Below, piece after piece: positions 1 through 8,630 of a stretch of 64,000 nucleotides of DNA. The notes beneath the pieces are model-generated. The model worked only from the letters and a program-made list of their open reading frames with translations. It searched no databases and had not been told where the DNA came from. Each line of letters opens with the position of its first letter. Position 1 is the first letter of the stretch. The stretch comes from Vibrio chagasii (lineage in GTDB: Bacteria > Pseudomonadota > Gammaproteobacteria > Enterobacterales > Vibrionaceae), in contig NZ_AP025465.1 of assembly GCF_024347355.1 (NCBI RefSeq), positions 868,001-932,000 of the forward strand. The letters run 5' to 3'. The position numbers and the translations under genes are program-made.

Positions 1-213
1 AATGTATTTTACGCGGGTATCGATGATAGGCCACATGTAGCCTGAATCCTTCATCTCATGGTAGTTGTACTCAATCTTGTCCATCATGATGCGTCGTACT
101 TCTTCGAAAAATCGGAAGTAGTTGCCGTGATAGATCACGCCCATTGGGTCGGCATCTTGGAATGAGGTGACAAGTGTCACCTCAGATTGTAATGGATGAA
201 GGCTTTCAGACAT
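1..213 (-). CDS. apeK: 4HBT-family (hotdog) thioesterase, 3' end cut by window edge
   Basis: The first 71 codons are present; the ATG is at 213-211 on the minus strand and the gene runs off the left edge. The protein carries the 4-hydroxybenzoyl-CoA/YbgC thioesterase signature DADPMGVIYHGNYFRFFE at about residues 20-37, with the expected Asp before a G-x-x-Y-H-x-N-Y core. In APE clusters a thioesterase of this type follows the glycosyltransferase/acyltransferase gene; here the ammonia-lyase gene sits between them. It probably edits or releases acyl-ACP or acyl-CoA intermediates during polyene assembly. The symbol rests on gene order in described APE clusters, recalled from memory. The family call is firm; the substrate is inferred. 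Confidence 0.8.
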   Translation of the reverse strand, partial: MSESLHPLQSEVTLVTSFQDADPMGVIYHGNYFRFFEEVRRIMMDKIEYNYHEMKDSGYMWPIIDTRVKYI

Positions 214-268
214 AAATCGCTCTCAACAATATTGCGTAAAGGGTTGGCTACTTTATAAGGTCATAACT

Positions 269-1816
269 CTATGAGTAAAGTGACCAATGCTGATTTTGAA
301 TACGAGTAATAAAGTGGCGTAGATCGCCTTCAAGCGGGCGGTCCTCGACTATAAACTCAAACTCTTTCAGTACTTCGTCGCGAATGTGCTTGAGGTTTTC
401 ACTCATATGGTGCTCATCAAGCTCATTGTGGCGTTTACGTAGTTCAAGCGCTTGCGTACCGGCTAGAAGTGACGCTGCTGCCACTTGCTCTGTCAGTTCA
501 AGAACGCGTAAACAGTCACGAGCTGCGATGGTGCCCATGCTCACTTTGTCTTGATTGTGACACTCAGTTGAGCGAGAGAACACACTTGCAGGCATGGTGT
601 GTTTCAATGCTTCTGCTGTCCAAGCTGACACGCCGATTTGTACTGCTTTAAAGCCGTGGTTGATTGGCTTACGTTCGCCTTCAGCACCCGTTAGATTGAA
701 TGGCAGACCGTTGTTGAACTTGTAATCCATCAGCTGCGCCATTTGGCGATCAAGCAGGTCAGCAAGGTTGGCTACGGCAGTTTTTAGCGTATCCATTGCC
801 ATTGCGATATGACCACCATAGAAGTGTCCACCGTGCAGTACGCGTTCGTTATCACCATCGATAATTGGGTTGTCGTTTGCACTGTTTAACTCGTTCTCGA
901 TAATCTGGCGAAGCCAAGGTAGGGAGTCTTGAACCACACCGATAACATGTGGCGCGCAGCGCAGAGAGTAACGATCTTGTAGGCGGTCACTGTTACGTGG
1001 CGGGCGATCTGCTTGCAGATCATCACGCAGCCATGCCGCAACTTGTTGTTGACCCGGATGGGGTTTTACTGCGAACAAGGCTTCATCGAAGTGGAAGTCA
1101 TTGCCATGCATACCGACCGATACCATAGCGGTGATCTTAGTTGATAGCTGAGCTAGGTATTCCGCACGCTTGTAAGCGATACACGCTAATGCCGTCATGA
1201 CAGACGTACCATTCATTAACGCTAAGCCTTCTTTTGGCTTAAGCTTGATAGGGCTAATGCCTAGCTCTTTGTAGACGTCACTGGTTGGGCGCACTTCACC
1301 TTTGTAGATGACATCACGCTCACCAATCAACGCGGCTGCTAAGTAAGACAGAGGTGTTAAGTCGCCACTGGCACCCACCGAGCCTTCTTGAGGAATACGT
1401 GGTGAGATGTTTTGGTTGATTAGGGTAACGATCTGGTTAAGCAGATCATGAGTCACGCCAGATACGCCTTGTGACAGCGAACAAAGACGAGTTGCAAGTA
1501 CCGCACGTGCTTGCTCGTGAGACAGTATTTCACCCAAGCCACAACCGTGGAAGCGTGTTAGGTGAAGAGGCAGTTCATCGACAAGGCTTGGCGGAATCGC
1601 AACCGTACAAGAGTCACCGTAACCTGTTGTTACGCCGTAAATCACACCTTCTTCTTTAAGTAGGCGCTCTAGGAATGCTACACCGCGGTCGATTTTTGAA
1701 GTGAACTCGTCACTGGTGTTCATCGAGGCTTTTGCGCCCTGTGAGATAGCGACAACATCCTCAATTGTGAGGCGTTCGGCACCAAAGGTGATGCTATTTG
1801 GATTCTTTTTCGTCAT
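269..1816 (-). CDS. Aromatic amino acid ammonia-lyase (HAL/PAL/TAL family) of the APE cluster
   Basis: This 515-residue enzyme has the full MIO lyase layout: catalytic Tyr60 in the segment YGVTTGYG, and the Ala149-Ser150-Gly151 triad in GSVGASGDLTPLSY that cyclises to the MIO cofactor. It would remove ammonia from an aromatic amino acid to give an arylacrylate. The family's selectivity pair reads Phe89-His90, whereas histidine lyases usually have Ser-His, tyrosine lyases His-Leu and phenylalanine lyases Phe-Leu. The substrate therefore cannot be set by sequence. No hutU, hutI or hutG is adjacent. The gene overlaps the end of apeJ by 23 bp, so it belongs to the polyene operon and probably supplies the aryl starter acid. 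Automated annotation as hutH would be misleading. Confidence 0.9.
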   Translation of the reverse strand: MTKKNPNSITFGAERLTIEDVVAISQGAKASMNTSDEFTSKIDRGVAFLERLLKEEGVIYGVTTGYGDSCTVAIPPSLVDELPLHLTRFHGCGLGEILSHEQARAVLATRLCSLSQGVSGVTHDLLNQIVTLINQNISPRIPQEGSVGASGDLTPLSYLAAALIGERDVIYKGEVRPTSDVYKELGISPIKLKPKEGLALMNGTSVMTALACIAYKRAEYLAQLSTKITAMVSVGMHGNDFHFDEALFAVKPHPGQQQVAAWLRDDLQADRPPRNSDRLQDRYSLRCAPHVIGVVQDSLPWLRQIIENELNSANDNPIIDGDNERVLHGGHFYGGHIAMAMDTLKTAVANLADLLDRQMAQLMDYKFNNGLPFNLTGAEGERKPINHGFKAVQIGVSAWTAEALKHTMPASVFSRSTECHNQDKVSMGTIAARDCLRVLELTEQVAAASLLAGTQALELRKRHNELDEHHMSENLKHIRDEVLKEFEFIVEDRPLEGDLRHFITRIQNQHWSLYS

Positions 1817-3593
1817 GGTGCTTGCTCAATGTCCAAAAATTAAAAAAGTTATACCACTGAAGTGGTGCTTTCAGTGTGTAGTGCTGAAGTCGGTCTGCGT
1901 ATTGTTGAACGACTTGCTTTAAAGATTGTTCGCGTGTTTTTCTGGGTAGCTCGATTCTGTCGCTAAAATGCTCGAAATAGACATTAAAATGCGGTTTTGC
2001 TTGTGAATCGTCACGTAACCCAAATAGCAAAAATACGGGTGCTTTGAGTACAGAGGCTAACATAAATGGCCCTTGAGGGAACGGCGCTTCCTTACCCAAG
2101 AACTCTGCCCATACCGAGCGGCTCTCTTTGCTGGTGGAAGTTCTATCCCCGACAATAACGATCCACTCACCTTGCTCTAACTTCTGCTGTAAAAGGATCG
2201 CCGTATCAGGCCCCATTGAAGTCACTTGAATTAGGTTTAGATCTGACTGCGGATTAACCGCTTTCATTACTGAATTAAAACGCTCTGCGTGTTCTGTAAA
2301 AACCAGCGCATTGATTTTGATGTTTGAGTGTCTGCGACCTAAAGCGCGACATAATTCAATGTTGCCTAGGTGTGAGCCTAAAATCAGCACACCTTGCTTA
2401 TTTGCCACCATGTTTTCGAATTGGTCTTGGCCTTGGATGGTGAGGTTCTCTACTGAGAAATCGCCTTTCCATGCAGCAAGCTTGTCGAGCATGGTATGCC
2501 CAAACGAAAGCAGATGGTTGTAGCTGGTTAGTTCGCCGGGTAACTCAATATTTTGCTGTTCCGCATAGGCCTTCAACTGAAACAAGTATTGCTCAGAAGC
2601 GTTTCGCGCGCGCTTGCCCGTTAAGTGGTAGTAACGCATCACACCACGTAGAATGAGGTTGAACACACCGCGACCTAACAAGGTATAAATGGCTAATAAC
2701 AGTTTGATACCTAAAACGGTGCCGCGTTCCTGGGTGCGAGACCAGTGCGGTTGCTCTGAAGTTTGCTGTTCTGAATCCGTCGATGAAGCTTGGTAACTTT
2801 CAGCAGAATCGGATTTGAAATGGCGAGCAATCAGCTTTGGTGCTCTTGGCAACATGCCGAAGAACAGGCGCGTATGCATCCAACTGATTTTGATGTTATC
2901 CCACAATGCATCGAAATGAGAGATGCCGTTTTCAGGATAGATGACTCGAGTTTCAACGAAGTCTATGTCGCAGCCTTCCCAATACAGGCGAACTAGAATT
3001 TCGATATCGAAGTCCATTCTAGAGCCAATATCGTATTTGCTAAGTACCGCTTGTGTTTGGTTGATAGGGTACGCTCTAAAGCCGCACATGCTGTCTTTAA
3101 TTGATAAAGAAAGGGTTTCTATCCATACCCAAATGTGTGTCGCGTAGCGCCCGTACAGTCTCGCCTTGGGCACACTCTCGTCGTAGACAGGCTGGCCTGA
3201 TATCAGACGTTGTGGCTTAGCTTGTGAGGCCTCAATTAATGTTGGTAAGGCTTCAAGGTCGTGTTGTCCGTCAGCATCAATTTGAATGGCGTGGCTAAAG
3301 CCGAGTTCGTGTGCTTTTTTGATACCGGCCTTTACTGCACCGCCTTTGCCTTGGTTCTGCTCAAGTGTCACCAAGGTTACGTGTGAGTGCTCTGCTAGGG
3401 GAGTGAGAAATTGTTTTGTAGCGAGCTCACTACCATCGTCAACGATGATGATCGGCAACTCAAAATGATGGAGTGATGACACCACCTCAGGCATGGTTGC
3501 GCCATGGTTAAAGCACGGGATAAGGAAGCAAGCCTTGTAGTTGCTTTCCTTTTTGGGGTGTTGAGAAGTAGCCTCGACGGGAGTGCTATTCAC
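1794..3593 (-). CDS. apeJ: Family 2 glycosyltransferase fused to an LpxL/HtrB-like acyltransferase
   Basis: This is a 599-residue two-domain protein. The N-terminal GT-A domain (about 20-250) has the DPM1-type motifs VDDGS (51-55) and DADGQHD (106-112). A Ser/Gln-rich linker (about 260-290) leads to a C-terminal lysophospholipid acyltransferase domain with H408-x4-E413 (SHLGNIE). Such fusions are typical of APE clusters and are thought to glycosylate and acylate the aryl head group for membrane anchoring; that role is inferred. The start is GTG at 3593, inside the last codons of apeI, with GGGAGAG just upstream. The 8-bp overlap with apeI and the 23-bp overlap with the lyase indicate translational coupling. 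Confidence 0.88.
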   Translation of the reverse strand: MNSTPVEATSQHPKKESNYKACFLIPCFNHGATMPEVVSSLHHFELPIIIVDDGSELATKQFLTPLAEHSHVTLVTLEQNQGKGGAVKAGIKKAHELGFSHAIQIDADGQHDLEALPTLIEASQAKPQRLISGQPVYDESVPKARLYGRYATHIWVWIETLSLSIKDSMCGFRAYPINQTQAVLSKYDIGSRMDFDIEILVRLYWEGCDIDFVETRVIYPENGISHFDALWDNIKISWMHTRLFFGMLPRAPKLIARHFKSDSAESYQASSTDSEQQTSEQPHWSRTQERGTVLGIKLLLAIYTLLGRGVFNLILRGVMRYYHLTGKRARNASEQYLFQLKAYAEQQNIELPGELTSYNHLLSFGHTMLDKLAAWKGDFSVENLTIQGQDQFENMVANKQGVLILGSHLGNIELCRALGRRHSNIKINALVFTEHAERFNSVMKAVNPQSDLNLIQVTSMGPDTAILLQQKLEQGEWIVIVGDRTSTSKESRSVWAEFLGKEAPFPQGPFMLASVLKAPVFLLFGLRDDSQAKPHFNVYFEHFSDRIELPRKTREQSLKQVVQQYADRLQHYTLKAPLQWYNFFNFWTLSKHHDEKESK

Positions 3594-3948
3594 TTTTCTC
3601 TCCCAGCTTCATTTTGCCTGATGAATGGGTTTGCTCACCGTTATTTGAGGTGTAGCTGAAGCTCAACTTGCTTTTATCAGCATCCCATTTGAGTGATAGT
3701 TGGATTGTGGCGTCAGGCAAGATAGGCTCTTGGAACTTAATGACTTCCATGCCTTTAAAGAAACCAGGAACGCCTAACTCTTGGACTGCGTAGTGAAGTG
3801 CCCAATCAATTTGCGTGACGCCCGGTAGAATAGGGAAGCTCTTGAAGTGCCCCTTAAAATCGGTGATATCTCCGCTAACATTAAGTGTCAGGGTCGATTC
3901 ATTTTCTACAGTGTCTACCGCAATGACGGTTGGTTTTCTTTTATCCAT
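3586..3948 (-). CDS. apeI: ApeI-like 3-hydroxyacyl-ACP dehydratase (hotdog fold)
   Basis: This is a single-domain 120-residue hotdog protein. His34 lies in GHFKSFPILPGVTQIDW, matching the HFPGxPxxPGV active-site loop of FabZ-type dehydratases. The helix residue that is Glu in FabZ is Asp48 here. It would dehydrate 3-hydroxyacyl-ACP intermediates to build the conjugated polyene without enoyl reduction. It lies between the ligase and glycosyltransferase genes of the minus-strand operon, 88 bp after apeH. In the described APE system ApeI works with a partner dehydratase (ApeP), which would lie outside this window. Confidence 0.85.
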   Translation of the reverse strand: MDKRKPTVIAVDTVENESTLTLNVSGDITDFKGHFKSFPILPGVTQIDWALHYAVQELGVPGFFKGMEVIKFQEPILPDATIQLSLKWDADKSKLSFSYTSNNGEQTHSSGKMKLGEKSE

Positions 3949-4036
3949 AGGGCGTGCTTAGAATCCTTGGGCAAATATTGGTTCTTTGACAAAAATATAA
4001 AAAGATAATCTCAGTGTAAAATACGATCAGCGGTTA

Positions 4037-5425
4037 CTATGATTTTATTAGCTGTTCTATGTGAGACGTTAATCGCTTACCTTGGCTGTTGAGGGGAATC
4101 TCATCAACAATACGATATTTTCTTGGGATAGCGATTGGCTCCAACCACTTTCTGAGTTCTGTACGCAGCATCAACCAGAATTTACCTTTACTCATGGTCG
4201 ATAAAGTGGCTTGGCCTTGATCTGATAATACCAAAACCGAGGCTAGGATGAGGCGCTCTGGTTCTTCAAATGGAATCACCACACACTCGCTTATCCAAGG
4301 CAGTTGCTCAAGACGCTTTTCTACTTCAACCAGTGATACTCGTTTCTCTTCAATCTTGATCACCCGGTCCGTTCGACCTTTCAATATGAATTGACTATCT
4401 GAGACCATTTCGCACTCGTCGGCGGTTTGATACCAGTTGTTTTTATCGATATATGGCGACAATAACTTAATGCAGTTCTCACTGTTGAGACTAGCCTCAA
4501 TACAATCAAAAAGTTGCCAAGGCGTTTGAGCGCTCTCTTGCTGACGAAATGCTATGCCGCCAGTCTCTGTGCTGCCAAATACCTCTATTGGTAAATGTCC
4601 TAGTAAATCACGCGACTGATGAGCAGACTCGGTAGGCAGTGGACCACCCGAAGAGAAGACTCCTGCAAGTTGTACCTGGTTGGTCTCATGCTTTAATCGC
4701 TTCAGTAGTGCAGGGCTGCTGATCAGCACACAGTTTTTATTGGCATGAGATAGAATTTGTTCAGGGTATTCTAGGTTGTTACGAGCAAACGGAATACCAG
4801 AGCAGAGTGGCCACAAGACTCTAAATAGTAAACCATAGATATGTTGATGCGAAACCGTGCTTTGAACTTGATTGCCTTTGAGCAGCTTGCCCCAGTTTTT
4901 GTGTAGCTGTGCGGTCTCAATATCCAGCAGCTCTAGCGTTTTATTTATCGCTTTTGGTGTACCGCTTGAACCTGAAGTGAACAGGGTCAAATGGGTGGCT
5001 GCCAAATCAATGGCCGGAAGACCATCGGACTGAGGTTTTTCTACTTCAGTGCTTGAGTCCAATAAGGTTTGGATATTGCGAACGTCACTCACCTCAACTT
5101 CGCCAATCGAGTCATCAACTAGCAGGCAATCAAACTGTTCACCTAACTCAGCAAGTGCACAAGGTTGGTAGTTACCCGGTAAGATGATGTGTTTGTTCGC
5201 TGCTGCACACGCTAAAAATGCTATCGAAAATAGGTAGCTATCTTGGGTACAAATCGCAACTCGTTGAAAAGGGGATGAAGATAAAAGGTGCACGAGTTGA
5301 GATAAGTCGTCGTTAAAGGTTTGCCACGTAATCTCACTATTGTCTTCAAAGCAGACAATAGATTCAGGGACTCTGTTCTGGCTGAGAAGTTCAGACAACG
5401 AGGTGTAAGATACGGTTTGGGTCAT
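4037..5425 (-). CDS. apeH: AMP-dependent aryl acid:ACP ligase (adenylate-forming enzyme)
   Basis: This 462-residue ANL-family enzyme is shorter than acyl-CoA synthetases of about 550 residues. It has the phosphate loop SGSSGTPK (151-158), the A5 motif FGSTETGG (283-290), the hinge region GRTDRVIK (350-357) and a late Lys in NSQGKR near residue 454. It should adenylate the aromatic starter acid and load it onto an ACP of the same operon. The gene begins 6 bp after apeG. The family is certain; the specific substrate is inferred, being 4-hydroxybenzoate, cinnamate or coumarate, the last two possibly made by the adjacent lyase. Confidence 0.88.
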   Translation of the reverse strand: MTQTVSYTSLSELLSQNRVPESIVCFEDNSEITWQTFNDDLSQLVHLLSSSPFQRVAICTQDSYLFSIAFLACAAANKHIILPGNYQPCALAELGEQFDCLLVDDSIGEVEVSDVRNIQTLLDSSTEVEKPQSDGLPAIDLAATHLTLFTSGSSGTPKAINKTLELLDIETAQLHKNWGKLLKGNQVQSTVSHQHIYGLLFRVLWPLCSGIPFARNNLEYPEQILSHANKNCVLISSPALLKRLKHETNQVQLAGVFSSGGPLPTESAHQSRDLLGHLPIEVFGSTETGGIAFRQQESAQTPWQLFDCIEASLNSENCIKLLSPYIDKNNWYQTADECEMVSDSQFILKGRTDRVIKIEEKRVSLVEVEKRLEQLPWISECVVIPFEEPERLILASVLVLSDQGQATLSTMSKGKFWLMLRTELRKWLEPIAIPRKYRIVDEIPLNSQGKRLTSHIEQLIKS

Positions 5426-5431
5426 AACAAT

Positions 5432-5989
5432 TTAACTCTGACGAATGCGCTGTCTTACTACCCACTCCCCTGCAAAGAGCACCCCTGCAAACAGATAGCT
5501 GAGTAAGCCATTGTATAGGGTCCATACTTCTAGCGGCTGGAAGCAGGTGTAAAAAGCAATAGAGCCATTGATAACAAAGAACAAGCACCAAACTTTGGTG
5601 ACTTTTCTGGTGTAATCAATGCCACTTTGTGGAAGCTCTGGCTCTTGAAGGCGAGCAAGACGTTCGATGATCGTTTGTGGTTGCCATAGGCTTGAAGCAA
5701 ATACAGCCAGCATACAAACATTAACGATAACGGGATAATAGGTTAGCCAGCCATGCTGCTTAAAGGTTAAACCTAATGTCAGCAGAACAATACCAGCACT
5801 TCCACTGATCCAAGCTAGGTGTTTTAGCTCTTTGATTTTTGCCTGGTCGCCGGTAAAAATGCGAACAGCAAAGATAACGGCCAACACGATACCCACGGTT
5901 TGCAGGCCAAACTTGTTGAGTCCAAAGTAAACCGCTATTGGATATGTGAAAAGTATGATTGCCGACAGCAAAGTCAGCAGAGGACGCAT
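5432..5989 (-). CDS. apeG: COG4648-type integral membrane protein of the APE cluster
   Basis: This 185-residue protein is strongly hydrophobic, with about five or six predicted membrane segments and short charged loops, and has no catalytic motif that I recognise. A membrane protein of this size occurs at this position in APE clusters, between the ACP and ligase genes. Its ATG overlaps the last base of the apeF stop (TAATG), which implies tight coupling. The inferred role is membrane association of the assembly line or of lipid attachment. The symbol is by gene order only. Confidence 0.72.
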   Translation of the reverse strand: MRPLLTLLSAIILFTYPIAVYFGLNKFGLQTVGIVLAVIFAVRIFTGDQAKIKELKHLAWISGSAGIVLLTLGLTFKQHGWLTYYPVIVNVCMLAVFASSLWQPQTIIERLARLQEPELPQSGIDYTRKVTKVWCLFFVINGSIAFYTCFQPLEVWTLYNGLLSYLFAGVLFAGEWVVRQRIRQS

Positions 5990-6246
5990 TATGCGTCCTT
6001 CAATAGTTCAACCACAGACTCTACAACGTCATTAACGGTGCGTACTGCTTTGAACTCTTCAGGCTTGATCTTCTTACCTGTTACGTTCTGTAGATGAACG
6101 ACCAAATCAACCGCGTCAATGCTGTCTAGGTCTAGATCAAGATAAAGATGAGCTTTCGGCGTGATATCTTCAGCATCAAGCTCGAACAGCTCAATCAGCG
6201 CATCTTTAACCTGGTTGTATACTTCTTGTTGGTTAGCTTGTGTCAT
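5989..6246 (-). CDS. apeF: Acyl carrier protein, second copy
   Basis: This 85-residue acidic carrier protein has the phosphopantetheine attachment motif LDLDSIDAVDL, with Ser42 as the modified residue. Like its neighbour it reads D-S-I rather than the D-S-L of most fatty-acid ACPs, as carrier proteins of APE clusters commonly do. It lies 10 bp downstream of the first ACP gene. One of the two ACPs is expected to be loaded by the ligase and to carry the growing polyene. Which does what cannot be read from the sequence. Confidence 0.9.
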   Translation of the reverse strand: MTQANQQEVYNQVKDALIELFELDAEDITPKAHLYLDLDLDSIDAVDLVVHLQNVTGKKIKPEEFKAVRTVNDVVESVVELLKDA

Positions 6247-6256
6247 AAAGATCTGT

Positions 6257-6517
6257 CTAGTTGTTCGTTTGAGATGAGATGTAATTCGCTAGGTTTGCAA
6301 CCGATGCAAAATGCTCGCGAGTGTTTGAATCATCAGCATCAATTACGATGTTGTACTTCTTCTTGATAGCAAGGCCAAGTTCTAGTGCATCAATAGAATC
6401 TAGTCCTAGTCCATCACCAAACAGTGGAGCTTCCGTTTCAATCTCATCAATGCTCATGTCTTCAAGATTTAATGCGTCGATGATCAGTTGTTTCAGTTCG
6501 TTGTGTAATGTTTCCAC
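6257..6517 (-). CDS. apeE: Acyl carrier protein, first copy
   Basis: This 86-residue acidic ACP has the motif GDGLGLDSIDALELG, with Ser41 as the 4'-phosphopantetheine site. The start is GTG at 6517. The 105-bp gap before it, after apeD, is the longest within this operon, so an internal promoter or processing site is possible. It pairs with apeF and should hold aryl-polyene intermediates during elongation by the ketosynthases. The call is firm; the division of labour with apeF is not. Confidence 0.9.
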   Translation of the reverse strand: METLHNELKQLIIDALNLEDMSIDEIETEAPLFGDGLGLDSIDALELGLAIKKKYNIVIDADDSNTREHFASVANLANYISSQTNN

Positions 6518-6622
6518 TTTGGCCTACTTAATGCTTTGTCTAAATGCTGCTTTAAGGGGGCGATTCTACATTATATGAGGTATTTTCGAAATGCCGATAT
6601 CGCCTGTTATGTTATTGATACG

Positions 6623-7393
6623 CTAAATGTTTTCTTCGGAAGGGAAAATTGTTTGTGCAAGATGATGATTAAGGCGTCTTGCGGCCGAAGTTAAATTATT
6701 TGAGCCTTCAATAAATGGTGCGACTTCTATTTTACCTTTCACCGCGACATGAAAAAAGGGCTTCGTCACAGGAACTTGATACCATTTTTTCTCTTTCGTT
6801 AAGAATGTCGGAGAAACCGTAATATGAATCACCCGTAAATCAGTTTGTGTTCGGGTGGCAATTTGTGCCGCACCACGCTGTAAGGATGTTTCAATTCCGG
6901 GCGTTGTGCGAGTGCCTTCCGGAAAAACAAGTAGCACATTCCCGCGCGAAAAGCGCTCTTCACAGCGTTCTAAAAGATCGTCGGGAGCCTGATTGGGTAT
7001 GTAGCCCGCGGCTTTGACGATCCTTTTCATAAATGGGTTTTCCCAAATGGCGGCTTTAACGAGGCAATCACATTGAGGAAGTTGCGATGCGATCAATACA
7101 TAGTCAATCAAACTTGGGTGATTGGCAACGATGATACAGTTGCGATCTTCTCGCAGTAGTTCCGCACCATCAATTCGATAATCTATTGCGCCTGTGAATT
7201 TCATGATCTGGCAGAAGGCATTGAATGAGAAGCGAATCAATCGTTGAGCTCTGAGCTCACGCTGAATGGTGTTAGGAGTGATGAGCGCGATAGATGGCAA
7301 GATCAAGAAGCTGAGAATTAGGCCTCCCAAGCCGAAGATGGTAAAGCAGAGGCCTGTCGCGAATACTCGCCAATATTGGTCGACCTTGCTCAT
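6623..7393 (-). CDS. apeD: PlsC-like lysophospholipid/1-acylglycerol-phosphate acyltransferase
   Basis: This is a PlsC-family membrane acyltransferase with an N-terminal hydrophobic segment (about 12-40), the catalytic H92-x4-D97 in NHPSLID, and the substrate motif FPEGTRTT (157-164). A longer reading frame begins at 7432, but I set the start at 7393. There ATG overlaps the apeC stop (TAATG) and follows GGAG at a good distance, giving 256 residues that begin MSKVDQYW. In the APE cluster it probably transfers an acyl chain onto the polyene anchor. It is a separate protein from the acyltransferase domain of apeJ, so the locus encodes two different acyltransferase types. Confidence 0.88.
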   Translation of the reverse strand: MSKVDQYWRVFATGLCFTIFGLGGLILSFLILPSIALITPNTIQRELRAQRLIRFSFNAFCQIMKFTGAIDYRIDGAELLREDRNCIIVANHPSLIDYVLIASQLPQCDCLVKAAIWENPFMKRIVKAAGYIPNQAPDDLLERCEERFSRGNVLLVFPEGTRTTPGIETSLQRGAAQIATRTQTDLRVIHITVSPTFLTKEKKWYQVPVTKPFFHVAVKGKIEVAPFIEGSNNLTSAARRLNHHLAQTIFPSEENI

Positions 7394-8139
7394 TATAGTT
7401 CTCCGGCTTTCGCGTTGTTTGTCCAAGTCCAATCTTGATGCTTACCTGTTATGGTCCAGCTCTGTGAACCTAGAAGGATGTTTTGTAGCGCCTGCAAGCC
7501 TTGTGGTAAAGGAGTGGCTGAGCTTTCGTTAGCTACAGCTCTTGATACTGAGTAATCACTTCCTGAGGTGAGCACTAACCCTAGCGCATAGTCGGTATAA
7601 CTTTGAGCTTCGAACTCTTGATAGAGCTCTGGCAAAGGCTGGTCGAAATCGATAACTAACACACGATGTGATGGATATTGATTCAGGTAAAGATAGGCTT
7701 CAATCAAAGCGTTGTGGAAAGTATCTTGGCCGGCCGCGATAGAGGTCAGAGGGATTGGTGCTTTCGCTGCGATGGTAGTTAACCCTGCAGCTGTATTATG
7801 CACGGACTGTGAAAACGCCATTGGCGAGGCATCATCACCTTCCAATATCGACTGGATCAAGGTTGCGGTTCGGTGCAGTTCACCATGTCGACTGGCAAAA
7901 ACCAGGTAATCAATCGAGTTGTCTTTTAAGAGTGTCAATGCAGTTTGAACGGCCAATTTACTTTGTAGGCTCATTCGGCGGCGCATCATCGGTGGGATCG
8001 CTTTAAATTCAGTTGAGCCATCTTGCGGCCAATCTAAATTAGTGCTCCAGGCTTGCCATTCGGCATCAGAATTGAGACCAGCCGAGTTTGCAGACCATTT
8101 CTCAATATTAAACGACATTAATTGGGATTGATTTGACAT
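7393..8139 (-). CDS. apeC: Beta-ketoacyl synthase-like chain length factor
   Basis: This 248-residue protein has the fold and length of the Ketoacyl-synt_3 (chain length factor) family, about half a normal ketosynthase. The segment SVHNTAAG (112-119) is readable, but there is no CSS-type nucleophile motif and FASRHGE (81-87) stands in that area, so it is probably not catalytic alone. In described APE systems such a subunit pairs with a true ketosynthase (ApeO), which would be left of this window. It is the first gene of the leftward operon. The 72 bp to the divergent lipoprotein gene must hold promoters for both directions; I see no convincing single -35/-10 pair. Confidence 0.82.
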   Translation of the reverse strand: MSNQSQLMSFNIEKWSANSAGLNSDAEWQAWSTNLDWPQDGSTEFKAIPPMMRRRMSLQSKLAVQTALTLLKDNSIDYLVFASRHGELHRTATLIQSILEGDDASPMAFSQSVHNTAAGLTTIAAKAPIPLTSIAAGQDTFHNALIEAYLYLNQYPSHRVLVIDFDQPLPELYQEFEAQSYTDYALGLVLTSGSDYSVSRAVANESSATPLPQGLQALQNILLGSQSWTITGKHQDWTWTNNAKAGEL

Positions 8140-8211
8140 AGAGTATTGATTTGCTTTGGGTCTAACTAAATACTATGCGTGCTTATAAATAAACACAGGT
8201 AAGGAATTTTA

Positions 8212-8601
8212 ATGAAATTACTAAAAATAGCCGTTTCAATGTTATTCATATTGGTTCTTGCAGGGTGTGGACGTGTCCAGCCTGTAATGAATGTTGAGGA
8301 TACTCCAGTTGCACATAATCTTCAAAGTAAACAGGTGAAATCAGCTATTTATGAATCTGCTGAAAATCGAGGCTGGTTAGTTTCTGAGATTAAACCTGGT
8401 TTGATCCGCGCTGAATTGTATGTTCGTTCACATCACGCAGTGGTTGATATCCCTTATAACGACAAATTTTACTCTATTCTTTATGTTGAATCAGAGAATT
8501 TGAAGTATGACGATGGTGAAATACACCGTAATTACAACCGCTGGGTTAATAACTTAAACGTTGATATTAAACGTAAGCTTGCACAAATGGCAGCTGAGTA
8601 A
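8212..8601 (+). CDS. Small lipoprotein next to the APE cluster
   Basis: This 129-residue protein has a classic lipoprotein signal peptide with lipobox VLAGC (Cys19). The mature part has no domain I can name with confidence, and the C-terminal half is rich in Lys, Asn and Tyr. It is preceded by AAGGAA close to the ATG. It heads a plus-strand trio with the methyltransferase and flavoprotein, transcribed away from apeC. A lipoprotein of this kind is often seen beside APE clusters, which suggests a role in placing the product in the envelope. That is inference; the function is unknown. Confidence 0.75.
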   Translation: MKLLKIAVSMLFILVLAGCGRVQPVMNVEDTPVAHNLQSKQVKSAIYESAENRGWLVSEIKPGLIRAELYVRSHHAVVDIPYNDKFYSILYVESENLKYDDGEIHRNYNRWVNNLNVDIKRKLAQMAAE

Positions 8602-8630
8602 CCCTCTATTATTTATAAGTTAGGTTTTTC

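Noticed and set aside
269..1816. hutH of a histidine utilisation operon
   Set aside because: No hut neighbours are present, it overlaps polyene genes and the selectivity pair is not Ser-His.
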